Source: Lachnospiraceae bacterium
Lineage (GTDB): Bacteria > Bacillota > Clostridia > Lachnospirales > Lachnospiraceae
Direction of reading: 5' to 3'
Assembly: GCA_024697595.1 (NCBI GenBank)
Contig: JAILFK010000043.1
Location: 40,579-104,578 of the forward strand
Length of the DNA stretch: 64,000 nucleotides
The position numbers were made by a program, and so were the translations under genes. Positions 37,266 through 45,934 of the stretch are shown here, one piece after another (the first letter of the stretch is position 1; every line of letters starts with the position of its first letter). A model generated the notes under the pieces. It was not told where the DNA came from. It was given only the letters and a program-made list of their open reading frames with translations, and searched no databases.

Positions 37266-37595
37266 TTATTCTTCAAAAGGTTTTTTTAGAACTACCACTT
37301 TGTAATACATTTCTAAGGATTCAAAAAGTTCTGCATGCTCACGCTGTAGCTGCTTCACTTTTAGGCCACTTCCAATCTCATCATAACCAAAATCATTTTC
37401 ATTGTAATCGGTACGAACGTATAAGTCTCCTTCTTCACCATAAACCAACTGAATAGTACCACCTATCTCAGCTGTAAAAAGTACGCACATTACATGCAAC
37501 TCATCCAATATACTCTTTGGAAGATTTTCAAACTGTTTATCCAAGTAATATTTCTTTGTGTAGGCGCTGGCGCCACATAATACTATTTCATCCAT
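37266..37595 (-). CDS. Conserved small protein of unknown function
   Basis: A 109-residue acidic cytoplasmic protein without signal peptide or membrane helix. The start MDEIVLCGASAYTKKYYLD and the core DELHVMCVLFTAEIGG resemble a small uncharacterised protein (DUF6145-like) that I recall from Lachnospiraceae; this match is from memory and unconfirmed. It overlaps the end of the biotin-ligase-like gene by 13 bases, so the two are translationally coupled. No function can be given. Confidence 0.7.
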   Translation of the reverse strand: MDEIVLCGASAYTKKYYLDKQFENLPKSILDELHVMCVLFTAEIGGTIQLVYGEEGDLYVRTDYNENDFGYDEIGSGLKVKQLQREHAELFESLEMYYKVVVLKKPFEE

Positions 37596-38422
37596 CTACT
37601 CTCAGGAACCTCCACGGATTTAATATCAACTCCATCCCCAATCTCTACTAATAGATTTCCCTTCTCGTCTATTCCTCTGGCATATCCTTTAACCTTGCCG
37701 TCTTCTGTGTCATATTCCACTTCTTTATTTCTTTGCAGTAGACACTTGTTATACTCATCTAAAAATAATGCCAAACTACCGCTCACCTTGTATATCTCAT
37801 ACATATAAGTAAACTCTTGTAAGATTCTCTCAGCCAAAGCACGGCAGCTTCCTCTTCTAGGAAATTCTACACCTCTTACGCTTCTGCCAAATGTCAAGGT
37901 ATCTGATGTCATAATCTCATCATATTTTTCACCCAGCTCCTCAACAGCAGCGTCCAATAACAAATCTATAGATGTGGCACTGTCTGCGATTTCAGCCGGA
38001 AATTCCTTCATATGCACATTGATATATATACTTATAACTGCATACTCCACCTGACCTGAGGCATCATTTTCATAATCTATCTGTATCTCTCCCAATTTCT
38101 TGCCATCGCCATAAATATCGTCCGGCCAAGAAATATTTTTTTCCAATCTATACAGACCAGCAATAGCCCTTTGGGTAGCCATCGCCGCCGCCATTCCAAT
38201 TAGATAGAGCTCGCTATCATCACAATCCGGGCGCAATATAACAGACGCATTGACACCTTCTCCCACTGTGGTATACCATAATTGTCCACTATGAGTTTGC
38301 CCCCTTCTCTGAAAACCAGCCACTATGACAGTACCCTCCGGAGCCCCTGCCCTAGCTCTTTTTTTTGCTTCCTCATTAACAGAACTTACCACATCATTAT
38401 ATTCTTGCTTGATTCTAATCAT
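37583..38422 (-). CDS. Biotin-protein ligase-like protein, divergent
   Basis: The 279-residue protein has the BPL/LplA fold without an N-terminal DNA-binding domain. Recognisable parts are AGFQRRGQTHSGQLWYTT (about 34-51), SWPDDIYGDGKKLGEIQID and a C-terminal small beta domain (about 230-275). The family's biotin/ATP loop GRGRxGxxW is changed to QRRGQTHSGQLW, and KWPND has become SWPDD, while the Lys of KKLGEI is kept. It may still attach biotin to AccB or oxaloacetate/pyruvate carboxylases, or may have a different acyl substrate. GGGGG precedes the ATG. Confidence 0.72.
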   Translation of the reverse strand: MIRIKQEYNDVVSSVNEEAKKRARAGAPEGTVIVAGFQRRGQTHSGQLWYTTVGEGVNASVILRPDCDDSELYLIGMAAAMATQRAIAGLYRLEKNISWPDDIYGDGKKLGEIQIDYENDASGQVEYAVISIYINVHMKEFPAEIADSATSIDLLLDAAVEELGEKYDEIMTSDTLTFGRSVRGVEFPRRGSCRALAERILQEFTYMYEIYKVSGSLALFLDEYNKCLLQRNKEVEYDTEDGKVKGYARGIDEKGNLLVEIGDGVDIKSVEVPESRWMK

Positions 38423-38472
38423 AAGCCCACCCCCAATATACGCTTTACTTAAGCGTTACAATACGGTAATTA

Positions 38473-39459
38473 TTATACTAATGTCGCATACATTATAGCC
38501 TTTATAGAATGCATTCTATTTTCAGCCTCATCAAAGACAACAGATTGAGGACCTTCAAATACCTCATCTGTCACTTCCATCTCCTCCAAGCCAAACTTAG
38601 CATAGATCTGCTTTCCTATTCCAGTATCTAAATCATGGAATGCTGGGAGACAGTGCATAAATATAGCATCCTCCTTGGCATAAGACATAGCCTTTTTATT
38701 TACCTGATATGGACTAAGTTCCTTGATTCTCTCAGACCATACCTCCTCAGGCTCTCCCATAGAAACCCACACATCTGTATAAATCACATCTGCATCTTTG
38801 CATCCTTTTTCTACGCTCTCAGTCAATGTAACAGTTGATCCTGCCTCAGCAGCGCACTCCCTCGCATACTCCACCAACCATGGCTCTGGAAAATAGTCTT
38901 TGTTGGTACAAGCCACAAAATCTATTCCAAGCTTTGCACATGTCACCATAAGAGAATTGCCCATGTTATATCTGGCATCTCCCATGTATACAAATTTAAG
39001 TCCCTTTAATTTGCCTTTATGCTCCTTGATAGTAAGCATATCTGCTATCATCTGTGTAGGATGAGACTCATTGGTCAATCCATTCCACACTGGAACTCCT
39101 GCATACTCAGCCAACTCTTTTACAATAGTCTGCTCGAAACCTCTATATTCTATTCCGTCAAACATTCTTCCGAGAACTCTAGCTGTATCCTTGATGCTCT
39201 CCTTCTTTCCAATCTGAGAACCACTTGGATCTAAGTAGGTGCATCCCATTCCCAAATCTGATGCCGCCACCTCAAAAGCACAACGAGTCCTAGTACTTGT
39301 CTTTTCAAATATTAAAGCAATATTTTTACCCTCTAACACTTTGTGTGAGACACCTTTTTTCTTCTTGTCCTTCAATTCTGCTGATAAATCTATAAGCTCT
39401 AAAATCTCATCTGCCGACAAATCCATCATTCTAAGGAAATTTTTTCCTTTTAAACTCAT
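38473..39459 (-). CDS. argF: Ornithine carbamoyltransferase
   Basis: The enzyme makes citrulline from ornithine and carbamoyl phosphate. The 328-residue product has the carbamoyl-phosphate site STRTR, the [11 protein letters not shown] segment, the ornithine-binding SMGE and the HCLPAFHD catalytic Cys motif. It could serve arginine synthesis or the arginine deiminase route; no other arginine genes are near, so I use the biosynthetic name with some reserve. GAGG precedes the ATG. Confidence 0.93.
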   Translation of the reverse strand: MSLKGKNFLRMMDLSADEILELIDLSAELKDKKKKGVSHKVLEGKNIALIFEKTSTRTRCAFEVAASDLGMGCTYLDPSGSQIGKKESIKDTARVLGRMFDGIEYRGFEQTIVKELAEYAGVPVWNGLTNESHPTQMIADMLTIKEHKGKLKGLKFVYMGDARYNMGNSLMVTCAKLGIDFVACTNKDYFPEPWLVEYARECAAEAGSTVTLTESVEKGCKDADVIYTDVWVSMGEPEEVWSERIKELSPYQVNKKAMSYAKEDAIFMHCLPAFHDLDTGIGKQIYAKFGLEEMEVTDEVFEGPQSVVFDEAENRMHSIKAIMYATLV

Positions 39460-39568
39460 TAATACATACCTCGTTTTCTATAAAATTTAGACAAATTATA
39501 TCTGTCTCAAAATAATCCCGGTTATTTTTATATTACCATTCTTTACTTGAAAATGCGACATTACAATA

Positions 39569-39610
39569 AAAAAGTGTATCTCCACACTCTCATGCGTCGA
39601 TACACTTTAT
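39569..39610 (-). terminator. Terminator of the SleB-like hydrolase gene
   Basis: AAAGTGTATC and GATACACTTT pair around a GACGCATGAGAGTGTGGA loop region; TTTTTTATT follows on the minus strand. Confidence 0.85.
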
Positions 39611-39640
39611 ATTCTTCTATATTATTCTCGGATAAATATT

Positions 39641-40789
39641 TTAGTAGAACACGTGGTTTCCAATTGCAACTCCGCCTCTACCAGAACTTACTGGCGCGAA
39701 ACCTCTTGCACCGCCTGTGTTATCCACTCCAGCCAATGCTTCTGCTGCTGCCTGCATACATGAACCCTTTGGTCCTGATGCTGCAACAGATGCAACACTA
39801 CCTCTTCCTGCAGGAGTAAACTGACCTCTCGCATAGATAACATCATAAATTGATCCACCGTATGCTCCACTTCTAAGTCTATTGATAACTACAGCACCAA
39901 CTGCAACCTGACCTTCGTAACATTCATTTCCTGCCTCACACTGAATAAGTGCAGCAAGCAATGTCTGATCATCATAAGATGCTGACACTGCAGAATTAAC
40001 TACAGTCTGAGCTGATTGATATTTTGCAGCCTGAGCAGCAGCCTCTGCTGCAGCAGCTTCCTCAGCAGCCTTGATAGCAGCCTGTTCAGCCTCTATAGTG
40101 ATAGCCTCACCCAATTCCTGCTCAACTGTAACGAAATCAGCGCTTACATATCCATTGCCGTGACTTGAAGAAACAGCAACCCAGCCGCTTACTTCAGCAA
40201 CTTCTTTATTAACTTCTAATTTATCTCCAACAGCCATTGTTGTGACAATGCTTGCCTCTGTGTTGGCCTCAGATCTAACTCTGATTCCACCTTCATTGGC
40301 TGTTGCATATGTTTTACAAACAGTATTTGCCAACTCATATGCCGCATCTCCTGTGACACAATAATCAGCACTTACATATCCATGAACATCGCCCGAAGTT
40401 ATCTCATACCAACCATTTGCAGAAGAATTGATATCAGCCACATCGCCCTGATACATCTTTCCAACTACTGCTGCATCAGTACTTGCACTTTCTCTAACTG
40501 AAAGATAATCAGATACATTGGCCATAAGTTTATTAGACCACTCGCTATTTGTACTATCAGCTTCATTTGCTGCAACTATAGTCACATCAGACGCTTTTAC
40601 ATCTGCTGAAGCAAAGGCTTCTACTTCCATAGCATTTACTGTACTAACAATACCGGCAGTTCCTAAACTACCAACTTCAACGGCATTGGCATCTGAATTA
40701 TTATTTACTGCTGCTACAGAAATAAATAATGTAAGAGCCACAGCTGTAGCTCCTGTCTGCATCAGACGCTTATTCCATGTTGTCATCAT
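39641..40789 (-). CDS. Secreted SleB-like cell wall hydrolase with SH3 domains
   Basis: The 382-residue protein has a signal peptide (about 1-29, ending near ANA) and two bacterial SH3-like repeats (about 85-145 and 160-220, with LSVRESAST and IRVRSEANT). An Ala/Glu-rich linker (about 230-265) leads to a C-terminal SleB/CwlJ hydrolase domain with LIQCEAGNECYEGQVAVGAVV. SleB enzymes cut peptidoglycan during spore germination, but SH3-bearing relatives act on vegetative walls. It has its own consensus promoter and terminator. Which wall bond it cuts is not known. Confidence 0.85.
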   Translation of the reverse strand: MMTTWNKRLMQTGATAVALTLFISVAAVNNNSDANAVEVGSLGTAGIVSTVNAMEVEAFASADVKASDVTIVAANEADSTNSEWSNKLMANVSDYLSVRESASTDAAVVGKMYQGDVADINSSANGWYEITSGDVHGYVSADYCVTGDAAYELANTVCKTYATANEGGIRVRSEANTEASIVTTMAVGDKLEVNKEVAEVSGWVAVSSSHGNGYVSADFVTVEQELGEAITIEAEQAAIKAAEEAAAAEAAAQAAKYQSAQTVVNSAVSASYDDQTLLAALIQCEAGNECYEGQVAVGAVVINRLRSGAYGGSIYDVIYARGQFTPAGRGSVASVAASGPKGSCMQAAAEALAGVDNTGGARGFAPVSSGRGGVAIGNHVFY

Positions 40790-40811
40790 ACTCTACCTCT
40801 TTTATTTATAA

Positions 40812-40839
40812 ATTGTTACATTTGTTACAACTTTGTTAC
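40812..40839 (-). repeat. Triple GTAACAA repeat at the hydrolase transcript start
   Basis: On the minus strand GTAACAAA, GTAACAAA and GTAACAAT start at 40839, 40828 and 40819 (spacing 11 and 9 bases), directly after the -10 box. A related GTAAC is present on the plus strand at 40880, upstream of the -35. This is a candidate operator. Confidence 0.5.
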
Positions 40840-40845
40840 GAACAG

Positions 40846-40874
40846 ATTATAGCATGCCCCTACCACACTGTCAA
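40846..40874 (-). promoter_or_regulatory. Consensus promoter of the SleB-like hydrolase gene
   Basis: Perfect TTGACA (40869-40874), 17-base spacer and perfect TATAAT (40846-40851), on the minus strand; the start codon is about 55 bases downstream. Confidence 0.9.
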
Positions 40875-40904
40875 ATCATCGTAACATCTTCTTAACTTTT
40901 TACC

Positions 40905-40944
40905 AAAAAAGAGCTGCTGAAATACAATAATTCCAGCAACTCTT
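40905..40944 (-). terminator. Terminator of the transketolase operon
   Basis: On the minus strand AGAGTTGCTGGAAT pairs with ATTTCAGCAGCTCT and is followed by TTTTTTGG. Confidence 0.88.
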
Positions 40945-40997
40945 ATGATAATTCATTATATAAATGTCGTAATATTATACAATTTCACCTATAATTT

Positions 40998-41936
40998 CTA
41001 TAAGAAAGCTTTTACCTTCTTGTAGATTCCAGCAGCATCAAGTTCATACTTCTCAAGTAACTTTACAGCTGGACCAGACTCGCCAAAGCGATCTTCCACA
41101 CCGATTCTAAGAAGTTTAGCAGGCTGCTTCTCCGCCAAAACTTCAGCAACAGCAGATCCAAGTCCGCCGATGATTGAATGCTCCTCAACTGTTACAACCT
41201 TACCAGTCTTGGCTGCAGTCTTTACAACCAAATCAACATCTAAAGGTTTGATTGTATGCATATTGATAACCTCTACAGACACTCCATCTGCCTCAAGCAT
41301 CTTAGCTGCCTCAAGAGACTCATTTACCTCAAGTCCTGTGGCAATAAGGGTAACATCTGTACCTTCTTTTAATACAATACCTTTACCAATCTCAAACTTG
41401 TAATCAGCATTGTCATTAAATACAGGAACTGCCAAGCGTCCAAAACGAAGATATACAGGACCATCCATCTCATATGCAGCCTTTACTGCTGCCTTGGCCT
41501 CAATATCATCTGAAGGATTGATAATTGTCATTCCTGGGATTGTACGCATCAGTGCAATATCCTCGTTACACTGATGAGTTGCTCCATCCTCACCTACTGA
41601 AATACCAGCATGTGTTGCACCAATTTTTACATTGGCATGTGGATAACCAACAGAGTTTCTAATCTGCTCAAATGTACGTCCTGCTGCAAACATAGCAAAT
41701 GATGAGCAAAATGGAACCTTTCCTGTAAGAGCTAAACCAGTTGCAATTCCAACCATATTTGACTCGGCAATACCACAATCAATATGTCTTTCTGGAAATG
41801 CTTTTTTAAATATTCCCGTCTTTGTAGCTGCTGCCAAATCAGCATCTAAAACCACTAAATCCTCATGCTCAGCGCCTAATTCAGCGAGGGCATTACCATA
41901 GCTTTCTCTTGTAGCAATCTTCTTTACTTCTGACAT
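40998..41936 (-). CDS. Transketolase, C-terminal subunit
   Basis: The 312-residue subunit carries the pyrimidine-binding and C-terminal domains of transketolase: DADLAAATKTG, GIAESNMVGIATGLA and the late EEHSIIGGLGSAVAEVL. Together with the gene upstream it forms a split transketolase, which moves two-carbon units among sugar phosphates in the non-oxidative pentose pathway. It overlaps the N-terminal subunit gene by 13 bases. Some split enzymes of this type act on other ketose phosphates. Confidence 0.92.
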   Translation of the reverse strand: MSEVKKIATRESYGNALAELGAEHEDLVVLDADLAAATKTGIFKKAFPERHIDCGIAESNMVGIATGLALTGKVPFCSSFAMFAAGRTFEQIRNSVGYPHANVKIGATHAGISVGEDGATHQCNEDIALMRTIPGMTIINPSDDIEAKAAVKAAYEMDGPVYLRFGRLAVPVFNDNADYKFEIGKGIVLKEGTDVTLIATGLEVNESLEAAKMLEADGVSVEVINMHTIKPLDVDLVVKTAAKTGKVVTVEEHSIIGGLGSAVAEVLAEKQPAKLLRIGVEDRFGESGPAVKLLEKYELDAAGIYKKVKAFL

Positions 41937-42763
41937 AATGCTTCCTCCGCTTTCTTTAATTCTTCTACAGCAATAGCATACTCCTCGTCATTTGGAGCCT
42001 TTCCATGCCATCCCACTGAGTTCTCCATATAAGATACGCCCTTACCTTTTACAGTCTTCATAATGATAGCTGTTGGCTTACCTTTTGTATTTCTAGCCTC
42101 GTCAAATGCTGCGCGAAGCTGATCAAAATCATTTCCATCCTCCACAGCAATTACATGGAAGTTAAATGCTGCGAACTTATCTGTGATTGGATATGGTGAG
42201 TTTACTTCCTCAATTGTTCCATCAATCTGTAAGTTGTTGTTGTCCACAATAACAACAAAATTATCCAAGTTATGAGAACCAGCAAACATTGCAGCCTCCC
42301 ATACCTGTCCTTCCTGAATCTCTCCATCTCCAAGAAGTGTATATACTCTATAATCTTCATTTGAAAGTTTTGCAGAGAGCGCCATACCTGTAGCAACAGA
42401 TATTCCTTGTCCAAGAGAACCACTAGAAGCATCAACTCCTGGTGTGTGCTGGATACATGGATGTCCCTGTAAATGTGATCCGATATGACGAAGTGTCAAT
42501 AAATCCTCCACTGGAAAATATCCTCTGTTTGCAAGCGCAGCATACAAACCTGGCGCAGTGTGACCCTTTGATAATACAAAGCGATCTCTGTCTGCTTTCT
42601 TAGGATTTTTTGGATCGATATTCATCTCTTCGAAATATAAGTAGGTAAATACCTCTGCTGCCGATAAAGATCCGCCTGGATGTCCAGCCTTGGCTGCATG
42701 CACACCATCAACAATACCTTTACGCACCTTGACAGCCATTTTTTGAAGTTCAAGATTTGTCAT
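41924..42763 (-). CDS. Transketolase, N-terminal subunit
   Basis: The 279-residue subunit has the thiamine-diphosphate motif GDGEIQEGQVWEAAMFAG ending at NN, SKGHTAPGLYAAL and GSLGQGISVATG. I chose ATG 42763, preceded by AAAGGG; a TTG at 42793 extends the frame without support. The split into two genes is common in clostridia and archaea. Confidence 0.93.
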   Translation of the reverse strand: MTNLELQKMAVKVRKGIVDGVHAAKAGHPGGSLSAAEVFTYLYFEEMNIDPKNPKKADRDRFVLSKGHTAPGLYAALANRGYFPVEDLLTLRHIGSHLQGHPCIQHTPGVDASSGSLGQGISVATGMALSAKLSNEDYRVYTLLGDGEIQEGQVWEAAMFAGSHNLDNFVVIVDNNNLQIDGTIEEVNSPYPITDKFAAFNFHVIAVEDGNDFDQLRAAFDEARNTKGKPTAIIMKTVKGKGVSYMENSVGWHGKAPNDEEYAIAVEELKKAEEALCQK

Positions 42764-42903
42764 TTTTGATAGCCCTTTCTTTTGAAAATTCAACTCTCAA
42801 TTACTACAATTGCTAGGATTTCCTAACAACCTTAATCATTCTACTATTTCAAAATGCTTTTTACAATACAGCACTTGTCAATTTAAATGTCTAAAATTTG
42901 ATA

Positions 42904-44346
42904 CTATCCACACATTTCTTCCATTTCAATAAGGATAATATTCTTTATTGTGGATGCCACAGTTTCCGCCGTCTCATTAAATCCATTATTGCTACATGCC
43001 ACATAGAACACTTCACCGTCTCGGTTTAACTGCTTGGTTTTATCGATCAAGCCTTTGATTTCTGCAATTTCCACAGGATTCTCATCATAGAAGCAAAGTG
43101 TAAATATAGTTGCACTCTTTCCCTCGGTCTTACCAAGAGAAACCACATCAAAGCCATCTGTTGTTCCTGCCTCATCATCATTTACCCACCAGTTGCCTGA
43201 TCTCTCTATGATAAATGGCATCTGACCTTTCTCGCTCTCGGACTCAAGATACTGACGACTTATTGTGGTAAATACTCGTTGCATGAAATCCCACAAATCA
43301 TCTTTAATATATCCATCCCAAAGCTCCTCGTATCTTCCTTCCATATAAAGGTCCATATGAGGGACAATATATTTAAACCAGAAAACCACATTACTATTTA
43401 CAATCAAATAACGAGTCTTCTTTCTGTTGTTCTCCTCGGTTATGGCGTTTTGCTTTCTTACAATTCCAATGGATATAAGTGCATTGAGATATGGAACAAC
43501 CACATCCTTAGGCTTTTCCACCTCCGCCGAGAGTTGGTTAACTCTATTCATCCCTTTGGCCATCGCAGTAAGCAAGCAGTTATAATAAGATAATTCTCTC
43601 AACTCACTTCCCATAATCTGCTCTGGTAGCAAAGTAGCCTGCTGAGGATCCCCTCCAAAAACAACTTTGAGAGCCTCACAAGGTGACGCCTTGGCATCTC
43701 TTACCTTGGCCATCTGTCCTGGAATACCGCCTGTCATACCATAAAGTATTGCCTGATCATCAGGATTTGCAAAATCAAAAAATGTTTTGGCATCTTCAAA
43801 ATCCATGGCTTTTAGCTCAATATCCGTATCAATCATGCCCTTCCATGGTGCTTTTTTTGACATTACATACTTATCCATTAAGATGTAAGCGTCACCAATC
43901 AAAAGAAGCTTTACTGGCAAATTTTTCCACTGAGATTTTACATACTCGCACAATGTCTTGTTAAATGTTGAATCCGCCTTGGCAAAATTGGTATATCTAT
44001 CAATTACCACCAATATTTTCCCAGACTCAGCTCTCTTAGTTATCTCATCTAATAACTGATTTATCTCTGTCATTGAAGAAGGCTTACTTACATTTTTCTT
44101 ATTTACCGATTTATTTCCATTGGCTCTGATTGTTTCAGACACTAGTTGCTGACCAAGCATAGATATTTCCTGTTTGCCAGTGGTCTCGTAAGCCGTAAAA
44201 AATAAAGTGGCTTTGTCCTTGGCAAACTCTCTCGCCAAGCTAGTCTTACCCATTCCTAATGAGCCTCTAAGACATGCCACTTTACACTGTTCTCCATCGT
44301 AAAAACCGTTTAACAATTCTAATTCTTTTTTTCTTCCACAATTCAT
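42904..44346 (-). CDS. DUF234-type P-loop ATPase with altered Walker B
   Basis: The 480-residue protein is a STAND/AAA-like ATPase of the group with an N-terminal P-loop domain, a winged-helix segment (about 280-330) and a C-terminal nuclease-like DUF234 domain. Walker A is GSLGMGKT (28-35). The Walker B strand reads ILVVIDRYTNF (111-121): Asp 116 is kept, but the next residue, usually a catalytic Glu, is Arg. In the C-terminal part the acidic residues of FDVVSLG and EIAEIKG resemble a restriction-nuclease-like core. The function of this family is largely unknown. Its ribosome site lies in a hairpin (see 44350-44401). It is a single-gene unit. Confidence 0.72.
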   Translation of the reverse strand: MNCGRKKELELLNGFYDGEQCKVACLRGSLGMGKTSLAREFAKDKATLFFTAYETTGKQEISMLGQQLVSETIRANGNKSVNKKNVSKPSSMTEINQLLDEITKRAESGKILVVIDRYTNFAKADSTFNKTLCEYVKSQWKNLPVKLLLIGDAYILMDKYVMSKKAPWKGMIDTDIELKAMDFEDAKTFFDFANPDDQAILYGMTGGIPGQMAKVRDAKASPCEALKVVFGGDPQQATLLPEQIMGSELRELSYYNCLLTAMAKGMNRVNQLSAEVEKPKDVVVPYLNALISIGIVRKQNAITEENNRKKTRYLIVNSNVVFWFKYIVPHMDLYMEGRYEELWDGYIKDDLWDFMQRVFTTISRQYLESESEKGQMPFIIERSGNWWVNDDEAGTTDGFDVVSLGKTEGKSATIFTLCFYDENPVEIAEIKGLIDKTKQLNRDGEVFYVACSNNGFNETAETVASTIKNIILIEMEEMCG

Positions 44347-44349
44347 AAT

Positions 44350-44401
44350 TCTCTCCTTGTCTCACACCTCCCCCCTAGTCCTCATTGAGGGTGCGACAAG
44401 G
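44350..44401 (-). promoter_or_regulatory. Hairpin that covers the ATPase ribosome site
   Basis: In the mRNA, CCTTGTC (44401-44395) can pair with GACAAGG (44361-44355), with further CACC/GGTG-type pairs inside. The 3' strand of this stem runs into the Shine-Dalgarno AAGGAGAG that precedes ATG 44346. When folded, the stem would hide part of the ribosome site. Confidence 0.6.
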
Positions 44402-44538
44402 TTTATTGTAATACGATTCAACTATAGATTCAATTACTTTTTATTCAATTTTAAAAACTAGTATTTATTAATTTTTTCACCACAATATATGGTGCAATAT
44501 TTGCTCGTTAAAGCCCATCAAAATCATATAGCTTATGA

Positions 44539-45738
44539 TTATCGATTCAATCCCCACACCTTGATATCTGAAATCTTTTCCCAAGGTATATTTTCAGATG
44601 GATCAGTTGATATATTTTGCTCCTTATTATAAATCGAAGATAATAGGGCTTTATAGTTATCTTCTGTAAATCCATCAGTATACTGTGTTGTTGATGAAAG
44701 TTGAATATAATTTACCTCTGGCTTGTCAGCCGATGCGATTCCAAGCGTGACAACCTTTCCAAGATATTTATCCCATTTTCCCTTGGCCACAGCTTTTTGC
44801 AAAACATCCTTCACCGCCAAATCATATTTCTTCTCAACAACTGCTGCCACTACTTCCCTGTCTTCTTCATCGAGTACAACTGCTTGATTGCCATCCACAG
44901 CTACAACATTTTTATTGTTATCGTCAGCAGCCTCACATACCTGATCAAGAACTCCATTGCCATAAGCGAAGATAATATCCACACCCTCCGCATACATAGC
45001 ATCACAGGCAGTCTCCATTGTCATACCTGAATTCTTTACATTTTCTTCGTCAGCACACTGTATGGTAACATCAACATTTACCTCTCTAGCAGCAATCTCT
45101 GCTCCTTGAGCAAGGCCATAGAAATATTTTTTGGCATCATTTGTGTCAGCATCATAAGCAAAGCCAAGATTTGTATATCCCATTTTCACAGCTGCATAGC
45201 CACCTAAATATCCCACCAATTCTTCTTGATAATCTGCACAGTATACATTTTCCATGTAAACGATGTCAGAAATTTTCTCATCCTCAATCTCTTGACTATC
45301 ATCCAGTGCTGCAACCGCTTCACGCAAGTCGCTCTCCGAACAATCCAAGGCAATAAATTTAACATCAGTATATACTTTTGACAAATCAATTATTGTTCCC
45401 GCAAAAGAGTGTCCCGGCATGATAATTACGTTATATCTATTCTCAATGGCTGTCTCCACCGCTGCATCACGCGCCGCTGTTGTATCTTCTGTCGGTTGGA
45501 AATATTCAAACTCGAGTTTATTCTTTTGACAAAATTCATTTGCCACGTCATATGCCGCCTGATTATATCCACCATCAGTAATCTCGCCACAATCAGTCAC
45601 AATGGCCACACGGTATTCGCCGCTATCACTTCCTGAAACCACATTGGTTGATCCCTCATTATCCGCATTTGAACATCCGGCAAATACTCCTGTGGTCAAA
45701 ATCATTGCCATCATTATATATACTAATTTTCTCTTCAT
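44539..45738 (-). CDS. BMP-family substrate-binding lipoprotein
   Basis: The 399-residue protein has a lipoprotein signal with lipobox VFAGC (Cys about 21) and a type I periplasmic-binding fold of the BMP/PnrA family, with VTDCGEITDGGYNQAAYD and IFAYGNGVLDQV. Family members bind nucleosides and feed ABC importers. No ABC permease or ATPase genes of that kind are beside it, so it either works with a distant transporter or acts as a sensor. It diverges from the zinc PLC-like gene. Confidence 0.87.
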   Translation of the reverse strand: MKRKLVYIMMAMILTTGVFAGCSNADNEGSTNVVSGSDSGEYRVAIVTDCGEITDGGYNQAAYDVANEFCQKNKLEFEYFQPTEDTTAARDAAVETAIENRYNVIIMPGHSFAGTIIDLSKVYTDVKFIALDCSESDLREAVAALDDSQEIEDEKISDIVYMENVYCADYQEELVGYLGGYAAVKMGYTNLGFAYDADTNDAKKYFYGLAQGAEIAAREVNVDVTIQCADEENVKNSGMTMETACDAMYAEGVDIIFAYGNGVLDQVCEAADDNNKNVVAVDGNQAVVLDEEDREVVAAVVEKKYDLAVKDVLQKAVAKGKWDKYLGKVVTLGIASADKPEVNYIQLSSTTQYTDGFTEDNYKALLSSIYNKEQNISTDPSENIPWEKISDIKVWGLNR

Positions 45739-45934
45739 ATCTAGTCACCTCATAAATCTCGTGTCATTAGATTAAACTGTAACTATAGTTTATATAAAAA
45801 CCTTGAAATTATCAATAATTATGGGGGGTTTAATTAATATTTTACAGAGATTTTACCTAATTCAAATCGGTGACAAATGGTGTTTTATTTTTACATATGA
45901 TATATTTTATATAGTTTTTTATGGAGGGTGCGTT

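Noticed and set aside
39547..39819. Plus-strand frame across the SleB-like hydrolase 3' end
   Set aside because: Leu/Gln-rich shadow of an Ala-rich gene that also crosses its terminator.
44485..44510. CACCATATATTGTGGTG hairpin after the BMP lipoprotein gene
   Set aside because: Short, AT-rich and without a T-run in the direction of the gene; not enough for a terminator call.
45803..45934. Upstream extension of the zinc PLC-like gene with a hydrophobic stretch
   Set aside because: No ribosome site at 45803, while ATG 45935 has a strong GGAGGG and matches the family start.
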